Shown in pieces: positions 9,488-18,161 of a DNA stretch of 64,000 bases (position 1 is its first letter; each line of letters opens with the position of its first letter). The notes beneath the pieces were generated by a model that saw only the letters and a list, made by a program, of their open reading frames with translations, did no database searches and had not been told where the DNA came from. A program made the position numbers and the translations under genes. Origin of the DNA: Vibrio sp. BS-M-Sm-2 (GTDB lineage Bacteria; Pseudomonadota; Gammaproteobacteria; Enterobacterales; Vibrionaceae); contig NZ_CP167894.1 of the NCBI RefSeq assembly GCF_041504345.1, positions 620,001 to 684,000 of the forward strand, read 5' to 3'.

Positions 9488-10873
9488 TTACTTACGACGC
9501 CAAGTCGTACCTTCTGGGCCATCTTCCAGAACAATACCCAACTCGTTTAGCTTGTCACGTGCAAGATCGGCGTTTGCCCAATCCTTTGAAGCACGAGAGT
9601 CGTTACGCAGTTTGATCAACGCTTCGATTTCAGCCACTTCATCGTCATTACCTGCCGCATCACCTTGTAGGAAGGCTTCTGGCTCTTGGTGAAGAATACC
9701 GATGATGTCTGCTAGTTCACGCATCAATGCACCAAGTCCACTCGCTTTTTCGATGCTTTCAGGCTTGATACGGTTGATTTCACGAGCCATTTCAAACAGT
9801 ACTGAATAAGCTTCAGGCGTGTTGAAATCGTCGTTCATCGCTGTAGAGAATCGAGTCACATACTCTTCGCCACCAGCAGGAGCTGCTGTAAGGTCTAGGC
9901 CACGAAGTGACGTGTATAGACGCTCTAGTGATGCGCGAGCTTGGTTTAGGTTATCTTCGCTGTAATTTAGCTGGCTACGGTAGTGACCAGACATAAGGAA
10001 GTAACGTACCGTTTCAGCATCGTAATGTGCTAGCACATCACGAATAGTGAAGAAGTTACCAAGTGACTTAGACATCTTCTCTTTGTCTACCATCACCATA
10101 CCGCTGTGCATCCAAGTATTTACATACTGAGTGCCGTGAGCGCAGCAAGACTGTGCGATTTCGTTCTCGTGGTGAGGGAACTGTAGATCTGAACCACCAC
10201 CGTGGATATCAAAGTGGTTACCAAGAATAGATGAATTCATTGCTGAACATTCGATGTGCCAACCTGGACGACCCGGACCCCATGGCGATTCCCATGTAGG
10301 TTCACCAGGCTTAGACATCTTCCAAAGAACGAAGTCTAATGGGCTACGTTTTGCAGATTCAATATCAACTCGAGCACCCGCTTGAAGCTGATCAAGGTCT
10401 TGCTTAGAAAGCTTGCCGTATTCGTCGAATTTCTTTACTTCGAACATCACGTCGCCGTTGCTTGCAACGTAAGCGAAACCACGTTCTATCAGCTTTTCAA
10501 CAAGCTCGATGATTTCAGTGATGTATTCTGTAGCACGAGGCTCGACGTCAGGACGTTTCATGTTCAATGCATCAAAGTCTGCGTGCATTTCACCGATTAA
10601 ACGCTCAGTCAGAGAGTCACAAGACTCACCGTTTTCGTTAGCGCGTTTGATGATTTTATCATCGATATCTGTGATGTTACGAACGAAGTTCAAATCGTAG
10701 CCAAGGTAACGAAGGTAGCGAGTTACTACATCGAAAGAAACGAACGTACGACCATGACCAATATGACAGAGATCGTATATGGTTACCCCACAGACATACA
10801 TACCGACTTTGCCAGCTGTAATTGGTTTGAATTCCTCTTTCTGTCTTGTGAGCGTGTTATATATCTTCAGCAT
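9488..10873 (-). CDS. cysS: Cysteinyl-tRNA synthetase CysS
   Basis: Class I aminoacyl-tRNA synthetase that charges tRNA-Cys. Full length (461 aa). It shows the zinc-binding and HIGH region [16 protein letters not shown] (residues 28-43), the second zinc-binding area GWHIECSAM near residue 205, the KMSKS loop (EKMSKSLG near 266) and a C-terminal anticodon-binding domain. It is divergent from ppiB, as in other Vibrio genomes. Confidence 0.98.
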   Translation of the reverse strand: MLKIYNTLTRQKEEFKPITAGKVGMYVCGVTIYDLCHIGHGRTFVSFDVVTRYLRYLGYDLNFVRNITDIDDKIIKRANENGESCDSLTERLIGEMHADFDALNMKRPDVEPRATEYITEIIELVEKLIERGFAYVASNGDVMFEVKKFDEYGKLSKQDLDQLQAGARVDIESAKRSPLDFVLWKMSKPGEPTWESPWGPGRPGWHIECSAMNSSILGNHFDIHGGGSDLQFPHHENEIAQSCCAHGTQYVNTWMHSGMVMVDKEKMSKSLGNFFTIRDVLAHYDAETVRYFLMSGHYRSQLNYSEDNLNQARASLERLYTSLRGLDLTAAPAGGEEYVTRFSTAMNDDFNTPEAYSVLFEMAREINRIKPESIEKASGLGALMRELADIIGILHQEPEAFLQGDAAGNDDEVAEIEALIKLRNDSRASKDWANADLARDKLNELGIVLEDGPEGTTWRRK

Positions 10874-11063
10874 GATCTCTATCTATTTTATGGATTAATC
10901 AAAAATAAGCTCGCAGTATAACAAGTCATACCTTAATAGGTAATACCTTTCACCACCAAATCGGCTAAACTCCTTGTTATCTATTGACGATTTCGTATTT
11001 TGAAACTCAATCAAACTAGGCTAGAATCGCTTTTCATATTAAAAAGACAGTAAGGTAACAATC

Positions 11064-11558
11064 ATGATCATCCTTCACACAAATTTTGGTGACATCAAAG
11101 TTCAACTTAATGAAGAAAAAGCACCAGAAACAAGCGCAAACTTTCTACAGTATTGCCGTGACGGTTTCTACGACAACACACTATTCCACCGTGTTATCGA
11201 TGGTTTCATGATTCAAGGCGGCGGCATGACTTCTGGCCTTAAAGAAAAAGCGACTCGTGCAACGATCAAGAACGAAGCAAACAACGGTCTTGCGAACAAA
11301 GTTGGTACGCTAGCAATGGCTCGTACTATGGAACCGCATTCAGCGAGCTCTCAGTTCTTCATCAACGTTAACGACAACTCTTTCCTAAACTTCCGTAGCG
11401 AAAGCCTAGACGGTTGGGGTTACTGTGTATTCGCAGAAGTTGTTGAAGGCATGGACATCGTAAACAAGATTAAAGGTGTTAGCACTGGTTCTATGGGTAT
11501 GCACCAAGACGTACCTCTAGAAGAAGTGATCATCACTGGTACTACAATCGAAGCTTAA
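11064..11558 (+). CDS. ppiB: Peptidyl-prolyl cis-trans isomerase B (cyclophilin)
   Basis: Cytosolic cyclophilin that catalyses proline isomerisation. The 164 aa match PpiB length. Signature residues are visible: [14 protein letters not shown] (residues 40-53, catalytic Arg), [17 protein letters not shown], and the end of the active site [15 protein letters not shown]. No signal peptide is present, unlike PpiA. It precedes lpxH with a terminator between them. Confidence 0.97.
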   Translation: MIILHTNFGDIKVQLNEEKAPETSANFLQYCRDGFYDNTLFHRVIDGFMIQGGGMTSGLKEKATRATIKNEANNGLANKVGTLAMARTMEPHSASSQFFINVNDNSFLNFRSESLDGWGYCVFAEVVEGMDIVNKIKGVSTGSMGMHQDVPLEEVIITGTTIEA

Positions 11559-11604
11559 TTCATCGCTTTCGGTTAGTATTGATGAGCCGATAAAATCAGG
11601 ATAT

Positions 11605-11629
11605 AGGGAGCGAATCGCTCCCTTTTTTT
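11605..11629 (+). terminator. Rho-independent terminator of ppiB
   Basis: Perfect 9-bp arms AGGGAGCGA/TCGCTCCCT (11605-11613, 11615-11623) followed by seven T residues. It ends only 7 bp before the lpxH start codon, so it may also modulate lpxH expression by readthrough. Confidence 0.85.
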
Positions 11630-11635
11630 AGACCT

Positions 11636-12370
11636 ATGAAAACATATTTTATATCAGACTTGCACCTTGCTCCGTCACGACAAGACATCACAGACTGCTT
11701 CTTAACCTTTATGAGGAAGGAAGCCATCGAAGCAGATGCACTATACGTGCTAGGCGACCTTTTCGAATTCTGGATTGGTGACGACGACAAGAGTGAGTTC
11801 GCGACTTCTATTCGCCAAGCGTTTATCGATTTGGTGAAAACAGGCGTACCTTGTTACTTCACTCAAGGGAACCGTGATTTCCTTGTCGGTAAAAAATTTG
11901 CCAAGCAAACGGGCGTTCAACTTCTCGACGAAGTATCGACAATCGATATCTACGGGCAAAAAGCAGTGGTGTTGCATGGTGATACGCTATGTACTGAAGA
12001 TGTAAAGTACCTCGCCTTCCGCGAAAAAGTGCATCAGCCATGGTTACAATGGGTCTTCAATCGAATTCCATTTTTCATCAAGAAGAAAATTGTTTCGAAG
12101 GTTCAATCTGATATCAAAGATGACAAGCAGACCAAGTCTCTCGACATCATGGATGTGACACAGCAAGAAGTTGAAGATGTGATGGAACGAAACAATGTCG
12201 CTCTGATGATCCACGGTCATACTCATCGTCCAGACATCCACACATTCAGTGCCAATAATTGCATTAAAACCCGTATCGTACTTGGCGATTGGTATACGCA
12301 AGGTTCCGTGCTGGTGTTCACGCCGCAAAGTTTTGAACTACAGAATCGAGCGTTTAGCAATAGCTTTTAA
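11636..12370 (+). CDS. lpxH: UDP-2,3-diacylglucosamine diphosphatase LpxH
   Basis: Peripheral inner-membrane hydrolase of lipid A synthesis that cleaves UDP-2,3-diacylglucosamine to lipid X and UMP. The 244 aa match LpxH. The calcineurin-like metallophosphatase motifs are present: DLHLAP (Asp8, His10), [11 protein letters not shown] (residues 41-51), GNRDFLVG (79-86), LHGDTLC and IHGHTHRP (about 194-201). The order ppiB-lpxH is the usual one in vibrios. Confidence 0.97.
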   Translation: MKTYFISDLHLAPSRQDITDCFLTFMRKEAIEADALYVLGDLFEFWIGDDDKSEFATSIRQAFIDLVKTGVPCYFTQGNRDFLVGKKFAKQTGVQLLDEVSTIDIYGQKAVVLHGDTLCTEDVKYLAFREKVHQPWLQWVFNRIPFFIKKKIVSKVQSDIKDDKQTKSLDIMDVTQQEVEDVMERNNVALMIHGHTHRPDIHTFSANNCIKTRIVLGDWYTQGSVLVFTPQSFELQNRAFSNSF

Positions 12371-12493
12371 CGTCACTCTTAAACTTTCAGTTTGATTATT
12401 ATTGTCGGTCAGACTTTCTTAGAAAGTGTATGGTAATTTCTACTGAATTAGCTATTATCTCTCTACCAGAAATAAACCGAACACAGTACCAAG

Positions 12494-13711
12494 TTGAAAT
12501 ATTCATACGTAGCGCGTCAACCAATACTCGATACAAGCAAGAAAACCATAGGTTACGAGTTGCTATTCAGGGACGGTCCTAAGAACACTTTCCCTGAAGT
12601 AGAGCCGGAGCTCGCTACTAGCCGTTTGCTTTCCGATCACTTCTTATCAACTCACTATAATACGTTGGGTGATAAGCTTGGGTTCGTAAACTTCCCTTAC
12701 GCAAGCCTAATCAACTTAGTCCCTACTCTGTTCCCCAAAGAAAGCCTCGTTGTAGAGGTTCTTGAAGACTGCGAACCAACAGACGAATTACTTGAAGCAA
12801 TCAAAACAATCTATGACGCGGGTTACACGATCGCGTTAGACGATTTTGTGCCAAGTAAAGCTTGGAAACGCTTCTTACCCTTCGTTTCGATTATCAAGTT
12901 TGATATCCGTTTGACTCCAATTGCCAAAGCGGCGATGTTTATGAACTCTCTCAAAGGGCTAGATATCACGTTCCTTGCCGAAAAAGTAGAGACATACGAA
13001 GAATACCAAGAAGCGAAGAAAGCCGGCTTTACCTACTTTCAAGGTTACTTCTTTAGCAAACCAGAGATGATCCAAACCCGTGCGCTCAACCCTGCATTTC
13101 TGACTACCGTTCAACTGTTAAAAGAGATTGCACACGACCCTATCGATTTTGGTGAAGTAGAGCGTTTAATTACGCTTGATGTGACCATGTCGTATAAGCT
13201 GCTTACGTACGTAAACTCCGCAGGAGGATCAGCAACGACAATTCGTTCATTCCGCCAAGCGCTTATTTACCTAGGTGAACAGAAGCTACGTAAGTTCGTT
13301 TCACTAGTGGCTATCGCATCCGCGAAAGAAGATAAGCCCGACTCTCTTTATGGTTTAGCGGTAATACGCGCACGTCAGTGTGAACTCTTAGTCGAAAAGA
13401 TGAATGTTAAGGTTGAGCCTGGACAAGCCTTTTTGACTGGTATGTTCTCTCTATTGGACTCACTCTTTGACCAACCATTGAAACAAGTACTCGATTCAGT
13501 GCCGATAGACGTAGAGATCAAACAAGCCTTAATTCAACGTAAAGGCGTGTTAGGTGCTGTATTGGCGATGGTCGTTGCTTATGAACAAGCTCGTTGGGAT
13601 GAAGCGACTCGTATTCGCCAGCTTCTCAAACTGAGTGAAGCTCAACTTGGTCAAGCTTATGACGAAGCGACAACTTGGGCCCAAGAGCTATTGGCTCCAG
13701 CCCTGAAATAA
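12494..13711 (+). CDS. EAL-HDOD domain signalling protein (YuxH-type)
   Basis: A 405-aa protein with an N-terminal EAL-type domain (about residues 5-200) and a C-terminal HDOD domain (about 200-400). The EAL motif is replaced by YELLFRD, and the second signature appears as IALDDFVPS; several c-di-GMP catalytic residues are altered, so enzymatic activity is doubtful and a scaffold role is likely. The start is a TTG codon at 12494, giving MKYSYVARQPIL, the usual N-terminus of this family. It is monocistronic, between lpxH and ychJ. Confidence 0.88.
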   Translation: MKYSYVARQPILDTSKKTIGYELLFRDGPKNTFPEVEPELATSRLLSDHFLSTHYNTLGDKLGFVNFPYASLINLVPTLFPKESLVVEVLEDCEPTDELLEAIKTIYDAGYTIALDDFVPSKAWKRFLPFVSIIKFDIRLTPIAKAAMFMNSLKGLDITFLAEKVETYEEYQEAKKAGFTYFQGYFFSKPEMIQTRALNPAFLTTVQLLKEIAHDPIDFGEVERLITLDVTMSYKLLTYVNSAGGSATTIRSFRQALIYLGEQKLRKFVSLVAIASAKEDKPDSLYGLAVIRARQCELLVEKMNVKVEPGQAFLTGMFSLLDSLFDQPLKQVLDSVPIDVEIKQALIQRKGVLGAVLAMVVAYEQARWDEATRIRQLLKLSEAQLGQAYDEATTWAQELLAPALK

Positions 13712-13800
13712 CATACTTCGTACTATAGCTTTAATAGTTTCAATAGAAACTAAGCTTTGGTGAGCGATCGTTTCTTGGTAAACTCCCACGCATTCATTCA

Positions 13801-13826
13801 TGGCCTCTTAATAGAGGCCATTTTTA
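13801..13826 (+). terminator. Hairpin with T-run between EAL-HDOD gene and ychJ
   Basis: Perfect arms TGGCCTCT/AGAGGCCA with a TAAT loop followed by five T residues. It ends 12 bp before the ychJ start, so it is either the upstream gene's terminator or an attenuator of ychJ. Confidence 0.75.
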
Positions 13827-13838
13827 CAGGACCTGACT

Positions 13839-14348
13839 ATGTCTTTATGCCCATGCGGTAGCAACAATACTTACCAACAGTGCTGTGAATCAGCGCACCT
13901 TAACCACAGTGCCGTTGAAACACCAGAGCAATTAATGCGCTCTCGTTATTCAGCACACGTGCTGGGTTTGGTTGACTATGTTGTTGCGACTTATCACCCT
14001 AGCTGCAATGCAGAAGCACAAAGAGAAGGCATTGCCGAATCTATCGACAGTGACTGGGCAGGTTTAGAAGTCATCGATACCGCGGCAGGCTCGCACCAAG
14101 ACGAAGGCTTTGTTGAATTTAAAGCTTACTTCAATGAAGACGGCGCGCAGTACTGTATGCAAGAGCGCTCGCGTTTCGTTCGTAAAAACGGCCTATGGTT
14201 TTATATCGACGGTGAATTCCTAGAACAAAGCCAACCAGAACCAGAAATCGATCCTCGCCTAAACCAAACGGTTGAAAGCTTCAAGATCGGCCGTAATGAT
14301 CCGTGCATTTGTGGTAGTGGGAAGAAATATAAAAAGTGCTGCGGGTAA
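13839..14348 (+). CDS. ychJ: YchJ family SEC-C motif protein (UPF0225)
   Basis: A 169-aa protein with SEC-C zinc-binding motifs at both ends: [13 protein letters not shown] at residues 4-16 and [13 protein letters not shown] at the C-terminus. The middle (about 28-130) is the NTF2-like YchJ domain with the signature [13 protein letters not shown]. The motifs chelate zinc; the biological function is unknown. Monocistronic. Confidence 0.92.
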   Translation: MSLCPCGSNNTYQQCCESAHLNHSAVETPEQLMRSRYSAHVLGLVDYVVATYHPSCNAEAQREGIAESIDSDWAGLEVIDTAAGSHQDEGFVEFKAYFNEDGAQYCMQERSRFVRKNGLWFYIDGEFLEQSQPEPEIDPRLNQTVESFKIGRNDPCICGSGKKYKKCCG

Positions 14349-14456
14349 CTCGCACAACTAGGAAGTCAGATTAATAGAAGAGATTCCTGATGTCGCTTAG
14401 GCTCCTCGGAATGACGAGGCCTAAAAGTGAAAATATATACTCAGGAGTTGAACGCT

Positions 14457-14493
14457 AAAAAGCCCCGTAGACGACAACGCTTACGGGGCTTTA
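14457..14493 (-). terminator. Bidirectional terminator of the his operon and ychJ
   Basis: Perfect 11-bp arms AAAGCCCCGTA/TACGGGGCTTT (14459-14469, 14482-14492). The A-run at 14457-14461 gives a U-tail on the minus-strand transcript that ends hisIE; it can also serve ychJ on the plus strand. Confidence 0.85.
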
Positions 14494-14530
14494 TCTATCT
14501 GTTACGTGGTTCGATTAATCCAAAGAGAGC

Positions 14531-15181
14531 TTACTTATGGCGCTCTTTTAATTTGTTCACCACATCGTTCATCGATAAGCCTTGGTCTTGAAGAAGAACC
14601 ATTAGGTGGTAAATCAAATCTGCTGATTCACACACTAATTCCGCCTTATCGCCCGACGTCGCCGCAAGCGCGACTTCAACGCCTTCTTCGCCCACTTTTT
14701 GCGAAATACGCTTGGTGCCACGGGCATATAGGCTGGCAGTATAAGAAGACTCAGGGTCTGCGTCCTTGCGGGCAGCCAATAGCTGCTCAAGCTGATGAAG
14801 CCACACCATCTGAGACTCTTCTTGCTTGTCTCCATCCCAACACGTTGTTGTACCTGTGTGGCATGTTGGGCCAATGGGATTAACCTTAATCAGTAAAGTG
14901 TCGCTGTCACAGTCCAAGGCGATGTTTTGCAGTTGCAATACGTTGCCTGACGTTTCACCTTTCGTCCAAAGGCGCTCTTTTGTGCGAGAGAAAAACGTCA
15001 CATTGCCAGTTTCACCTGTTTTCTCAAGTGCTGCTGGGTTCATGTACCCCATCATTAAAACTTGGCTCGATTGGTAATCTTGAACAATAGCTGGCACTAA
15101 GCCATCTACTTTTTCCCAGTTAATACGCTCTGACAATGCGCCTACTTCTGTTTTTGATAAGCTTGCGGTTTCAAAACTCAT
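14531..15181 (-). CDS. hisI: Bifunctional PR-AMP cyclohydrolase / PR-ATP pyrophosphatase HisIE
   Basis: Catalyses histidine synthesis steps 2 and 3. The N-terminal cyclohydrolase domain (about residues 15-115) shows [23 protein letters not shown] and the metal-binding DCDSDTLL and CHTGTTTCW segments. The C-terminal pyrophosphatase domain (about 125-210) shows [16 protein letters not shown] and [13 protein letters not shown]. The 216-aa length is typical. It overlaps hisF by 4 bp (ATGA). It is the last gene of the his operon, but is now separated from hisA and the his promoter by a 36-kb insertion. Confidence 0.97.
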   Translation of the reverse strand: MSFETASLSKTEVGALSERINWEKVDGLVPAIVQDYQSSQVLMMGYMNPAALEKTGETGNVTFFSRTKERLWTKGETSGNVLQLQNIALDCDSDTLLIKVNPIGPTCHTGTTTCWDGDKQEESQMVWLHQLEQLLAARKDADPESSYTASLYARGTKRISQKVGEEGVEVALAATSGDKAELVCESADLIYHLMVLLQDQGLSMNDVVNKLKERHK

Positions 15182-15999
15182 AGTCGCACCTCTACATCTT
15201 GTTGTTTTAAATACTGTTTAAGTTCACCAATATTGATGACTTGCTTGTGGAATACCGAAGCTGCTAACGCCCCATCCACGTTGGTCTTCTTATAGGCTTC
15301 AGCAAAGTGTTCCATTGCACCCGCGCCACCAGAGGCAATCAACGGCACATTACACACTTCACGCACCATGTTTAGCTGATCGATGTCATAGCCATTACGA
15401 ACGCCATCTTGGTTCATCATATTTAACACAATCTCACCTGCGCCACGTTTCTGTACTTCCTGCACCCAATCTTTAGTTTCCCATTTGGTTGCTTTAGTAC
15501 GCGCCTCATCGCCAGTGAATTGGTAAACCTGATATTTACCGGTTTCTTTATCGAAGTATGAGTCGATACCGACAACGATACACTGCACGCCAAACTTATC
15601 AGCAAGGTCAGTGATCAGTTGTGGATTAGCCAATGCCGGTGAGTTAATAGACACTTTATCCGCACCAAACTCAAGAATGCGCGCTGCATCTTCTGCAGAT
15701 TTAATACCACCAGCCACACAGAAAGGAATATCGATCACTTCTGCTACGCGTTTTACCCAGCTCTTATCAACCACGCGACCGTCACTTGATGCGGTGATGT
15801 CATAAAATACCAGCTCATCGGCGCCCTCTTCTGCATAGCGTTGTGCTAGCGGAACGATGTCACCAATAATTTCATGGTTACGGAACTGAACGCCCTTAAC
15901 CACTTGTCCATCACGGACATCCAAACAAGGGATTATTCGCTTTGCCAAGGAGGTTTTCTTTATCAACTTAACTGTTTGATTTTGATTGTTTTTTATCAA
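15178..15999 (-). CDS. hisF: Imidazole glycerol phosphate synthase subunit HisF with element-derived N-terminus
   Basis: Cyclase subunit of IGP synthase; uses ammonia from HisH to form IGP and AICAR. The (beta/alpha)8 barrel is intact: [15 protein letters not shown] with catalytic Asp, VAGGIKS, GIDSY (second catalytic Asp), and ASGGAG. The normal start (ATG-TTG, Met-Leu) is missing because the integrated element ends at the second codon. The reading frame is instead open through element DNA to a TTG at 15999, adding about 17 residues rich in Lys, Asn and Gln before Leu-Ala-Lys-Arg. AGAGGG lies about 11 bp upstream of this TTG. Other possible starts are the TTG codons at the KLIKK site or at Leu2 itself. 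Expression needs a promoter from the element. Confidence 0.93.
   Translation of the reverse strand: MIKNNQNQTVKLIKKTSLAKRIIPCLDVRDGQVVKGVQFRNHEIIGDIVPLAQRYAEEGADELVFYDITASSDGRVVDKSWVKRVAEVIDIPFCVAGGIKSAEDAARILEFGADKVSINSPALANPQLITDLADKFGVQCIVVGIDSYFDKETGKYQVYQFTGDEARTKATKWETKDWVQEVQKRGAGEIVLNMMNQDGVRNGYDIDQLNMVREVCNVPLIASGGAGAMEHFAEAYKKTNVDGALAASVFHKQVINIGELKQYLKQQDVEVRL
15930..15948. repeat. Left attachment site of the element (19-bp direct repeat, hisF side)
   Basis: GGATTATTCGCTTTGCCAA, identical to 52430-52448. The flanking bases differ immediately on both sides, so the identity is exactly 19 bp. On the minus strand it encodes the first codons of hisF. The other copy spans the hisA stop codon; these two segments are one sequence in an uninterrupted hisA/hisF overlap. 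This is the expected signature of site-specific integration by the element's tyrosine recombinase. Confidence 0.93.
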
Positions 16000-16013
16000 C
16001 GCCTTAAATTCCC

Positions 16014-16042
16014 TCTAAAATTATTTTTCATCACATTTTCAA
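16014..16042 (-). promoter_or_regulatory. Candidate element-encoded promoter for hisF-hisIE
   Basis: TTGAAA (16037-16042) and TTTAGA (16014-16019) with 17-bp spacing on the minus strand, just upstream of the new hisF start. The -35 overlaps a TTCAACA copy (16038-16044) like the repeats near the right end. The -10 match is modest, so this is a weak prediction. Confidence 0.35.
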
Positions 16043-16439
16043 CAGTTCGTATAAACCATGGCTTATAAAGTTGGAGATTTATGCAGTGTCTATTCATGCA
16101 ATGACTAATTATTCATACCCATTCAGGGCTCCGATTGACTAACTATATAGCAGTTTGATTTCCATTTCATGTGCTATGTGCACTCTCAAAATACTTACCG
16201 AAAAAACGAATCAGATAGGCACTGTCCTAGCGAAATCAGGCGCATATTTGATGTTGTGAAATACTTTCGTAGAAGATACTAACAGACATCAATACTGAAA
16301 AAATGTTGGGCTATTAGTTTATGAACTCCACCGAAAATCTGGTTGCTATCACTTTGCACGGAATAGAGCAATCACGGCATTAACGATGAAGAAAACTCTT
16401 ACGAGCATTGCACGGAGTTCCACCACATGACTCAATGAA

Positions 16440-16831
16440 AACCAAGTCACCAATTGGTGCTTTGAAGGAGTATCTTGTTTTGGCCCTGAAAGCAGCAGCG
16501 CTTCCCAAGATGATTATAAGTATCAAGCTAAAACCATTTACTCAAGAATGAGAGAAACGTTTGAGCAACTCATTGAAGAGAGGTTAGTTCGAGGTGTTGT
16601 TGAGCGTTTTAATCACGAGATTAAACCACAACGTTTTCATCATTTAGCTGGCACCTCTGAGATCGATATTGAAACAATCGATTCCGCGATGAGCAAATGT
16701 AGCACTTATATGTTTGGACACGATATGTCGCTCTAAGCCAGCGGAGCATTTCCGAGCTGCGAAGAGATAGAGCAGACTTAAAAGGCTTGGATGAATACTT
16801 CCAAAAGCTAAAAGCAAGACGAATGAGATAA
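16440..16831 (+). pseudogene. Relic C-terminus of an AAA-type ATPase (RloC/SMC-like)
   Basis: A decayed coding region reads NQVTNWCFEGVSCFGPES (from 16440), continues in frame as ASQDDYKYQAKTIYSRMRET and FNHEIKPQRFHHLAGTSE, and stops at 16736. The final part continues in another frame as LKGLDEYFQKLKARRMR to a stop at 16831. The pattern resembles the C-terminal tail of large AAA family ATPases of the AAA_13/RloC class found in defence islands. The upstream coding part is missing, with a stop at about 16435. A short 62-codon reading frame inside it (16548-16736) is not a gene on its own. The family call is tentative. Confidence 0.5.
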
Positions 16832-17439
16832 CATCGAGCTATTCGCCAGAGGCGGCTAAGGGAGCACTCGTGATCCTGTCAGCTCTATTGTGGTAGCCAT
16901 GACTTCTACCTCTTAAAAATCTTCGTGATGCGCAATGAACTCTGTATACGCAACCCTTCCACCTTTTTTGGTTGATTGAGCCGTACCGCAATCATTACTC
17001 ACAATTCATCTTTCTTCATTTGTAATATTACTAAATTAATTTATTGGGTATGAAGTGAAATTCTCCAAAAAAGCATTACTTTGATGTTTACTTTTAATAC
17101 AAATACTTAACCATTTGTGCGTCGCTCATATTTTTTGGGGAAACTTTCGAGCAACTCATATTTAGCGAAAAAGTTTTAATAGCATACCAGATAATAAATA
17201 TGATGTCAGTTGATTAATAGAAACACTAGTTTTAATATATAAATATGACTAGGGAAAATATTCCAGTCGCTCTTTAAAAATATAGAAATTAAAGCGCACA
17301 CTGTCAAAGCAAAGGCTTGGCGAGCTTATATTTCAGCGCACACGTGCACTGCTAAGCAATATGAAGAGGTTTTTATTCAGTAAAAGCCTTATTTTGATTG
17401 AAATATAGGTAGCTAGCTGGAGTTGTCAGGGACACGGAA
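16832..17439. other. Non-coding AT-rich stretch of the element
   Basis: About 600 bp without a supportable gene, between the relic ATPase tail and the oriT-like region. It is strongly AT-rich from 16980 to 17260. I see no tRNA and no clear repeat. Confidence 0.35.
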
Positions 17440-17606
17440 CTTCGTTCCTGCCCTTCCAACTGCTAGTGCTCCGCAGGCTCTTACAAAACCACTTCGTGTT
17501 TTGCGCTGATTTCGCTTCGCTCAGGAGCCACGGGCACCCTTGGTGCCGTGAATGGCACTTTCAGTGCCGCCAGTGACAGTTGTTGTGCCGCCAGTGGCAC
17601 TTGAAG
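17440..17606 (+). repeat. oriT-like cluster of inverted repeats upstream of mob genes
   Basis: A GC-richer block with several short palindromes: CAAAACCACTTCGTGTTTTG (near 17484-17503), GGCACCCTTGGTGCC (17533-17547), GGCACTTTCAGTGCC (17554-17568) and GTGCC-N6-GGCAC (17585-17600). GTGCCGCCAGTG occurs twice. It lies 80 bp upstream of a MobC-like gene and relaxase, where the transfer origin of mobilizable elements normally sits. The nick site is not identified. Confidence 0.55.
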
Positions 17607-17684
17607 AATATTTACAAACAATAATAAGAATAAACAGCAGAAAATGCTAACCTCAAAATAATAATAATTAAATAGGTAAACAGA

Positions 17685-18161
17685 ATGAACACTACTAATA
17701 AAAAGAGGGGCGGCGCACCGCGCAAAGCCCCCGACCAAAAACAGACTAAAGACCTGAGATGCAGGGTTACAGAATCTGTCCACGATCTAGCTTGCAAGCG
17801 AGCAGAGGATCAGGGCTACGAAAAAGTCTCCGAGTACTGTAGAGACCGCATCATCGGCAATACCGTGCCAAAGACCACTCAGCTCACCAAGGGCTTTCTC
17901 TCTATGTCTTCAAGCCACTTTTCCAATCACGGCCAGCTTATGCGTCACATCAACACATACAAGTCAATTATCAGTGACGACGAAGCGCGACACTTAGTGC
18001 GCAGCGGCATCGAACTCACAAAAGAACTCAGGAGACTGAGAGCTGAAATCCAAAACGACTTAAGCAATGACGTCATCATGGCCCTTGCCATCAACAAGCT
18101 CACGCTAAATGAGCTAGATGTAGTCAGAGAGACTATTGAAGCAAAAGGGGGGCTACAATGA
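17685..18161 (+). CDS. MobC-like relaxosome accessory protein
   Basis: A 158-aa basic protein starting with a Lys/Arg-rich tail, then RCRVTESVHDLACKRAEDQGYEKVSEYCRDRI (residues 27-58, written here in overlapping parts: RCRVTESVHDLA and YEKVSEYCRDRI). This has the ribbon-helix-helix appearance of MobC/NikA-type proteins that bind oriT and assist the relaxase. Its end overlaps the relaxase start by 4 bp (ATGA), as usual for mobC-mobA pairs. The family call comes from pattern plus context. Confidence 0.65.
   Translation: MNTTNKKRGGAPRKAPDQKQTKDLRCRVTESVHDLACKRAEDQGYEKVSEYCRDRIIGNTVPKTTQLTKGFLSMSSSHFSNHGQLMRHINTYKSIISDDEARHLVRSGIELTKELRRLRAEIQNDLSNDVIMALAINKLTLNELDVVRETIEAKGGLQ

Noticed and set aside
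16548..16736. Independent 62-aa gene
   Set aside because: The reading frame is open upstream with continuing protein similarity and the tail lies in another frame, so it is a piece of a decayed gene.
17220..17300. tRNA or rRNA leader fragment
   Set aside because: Some GC-rich words suggest it, but no cloverleaf can be folded by eye and no conserved tRNA arms are present.
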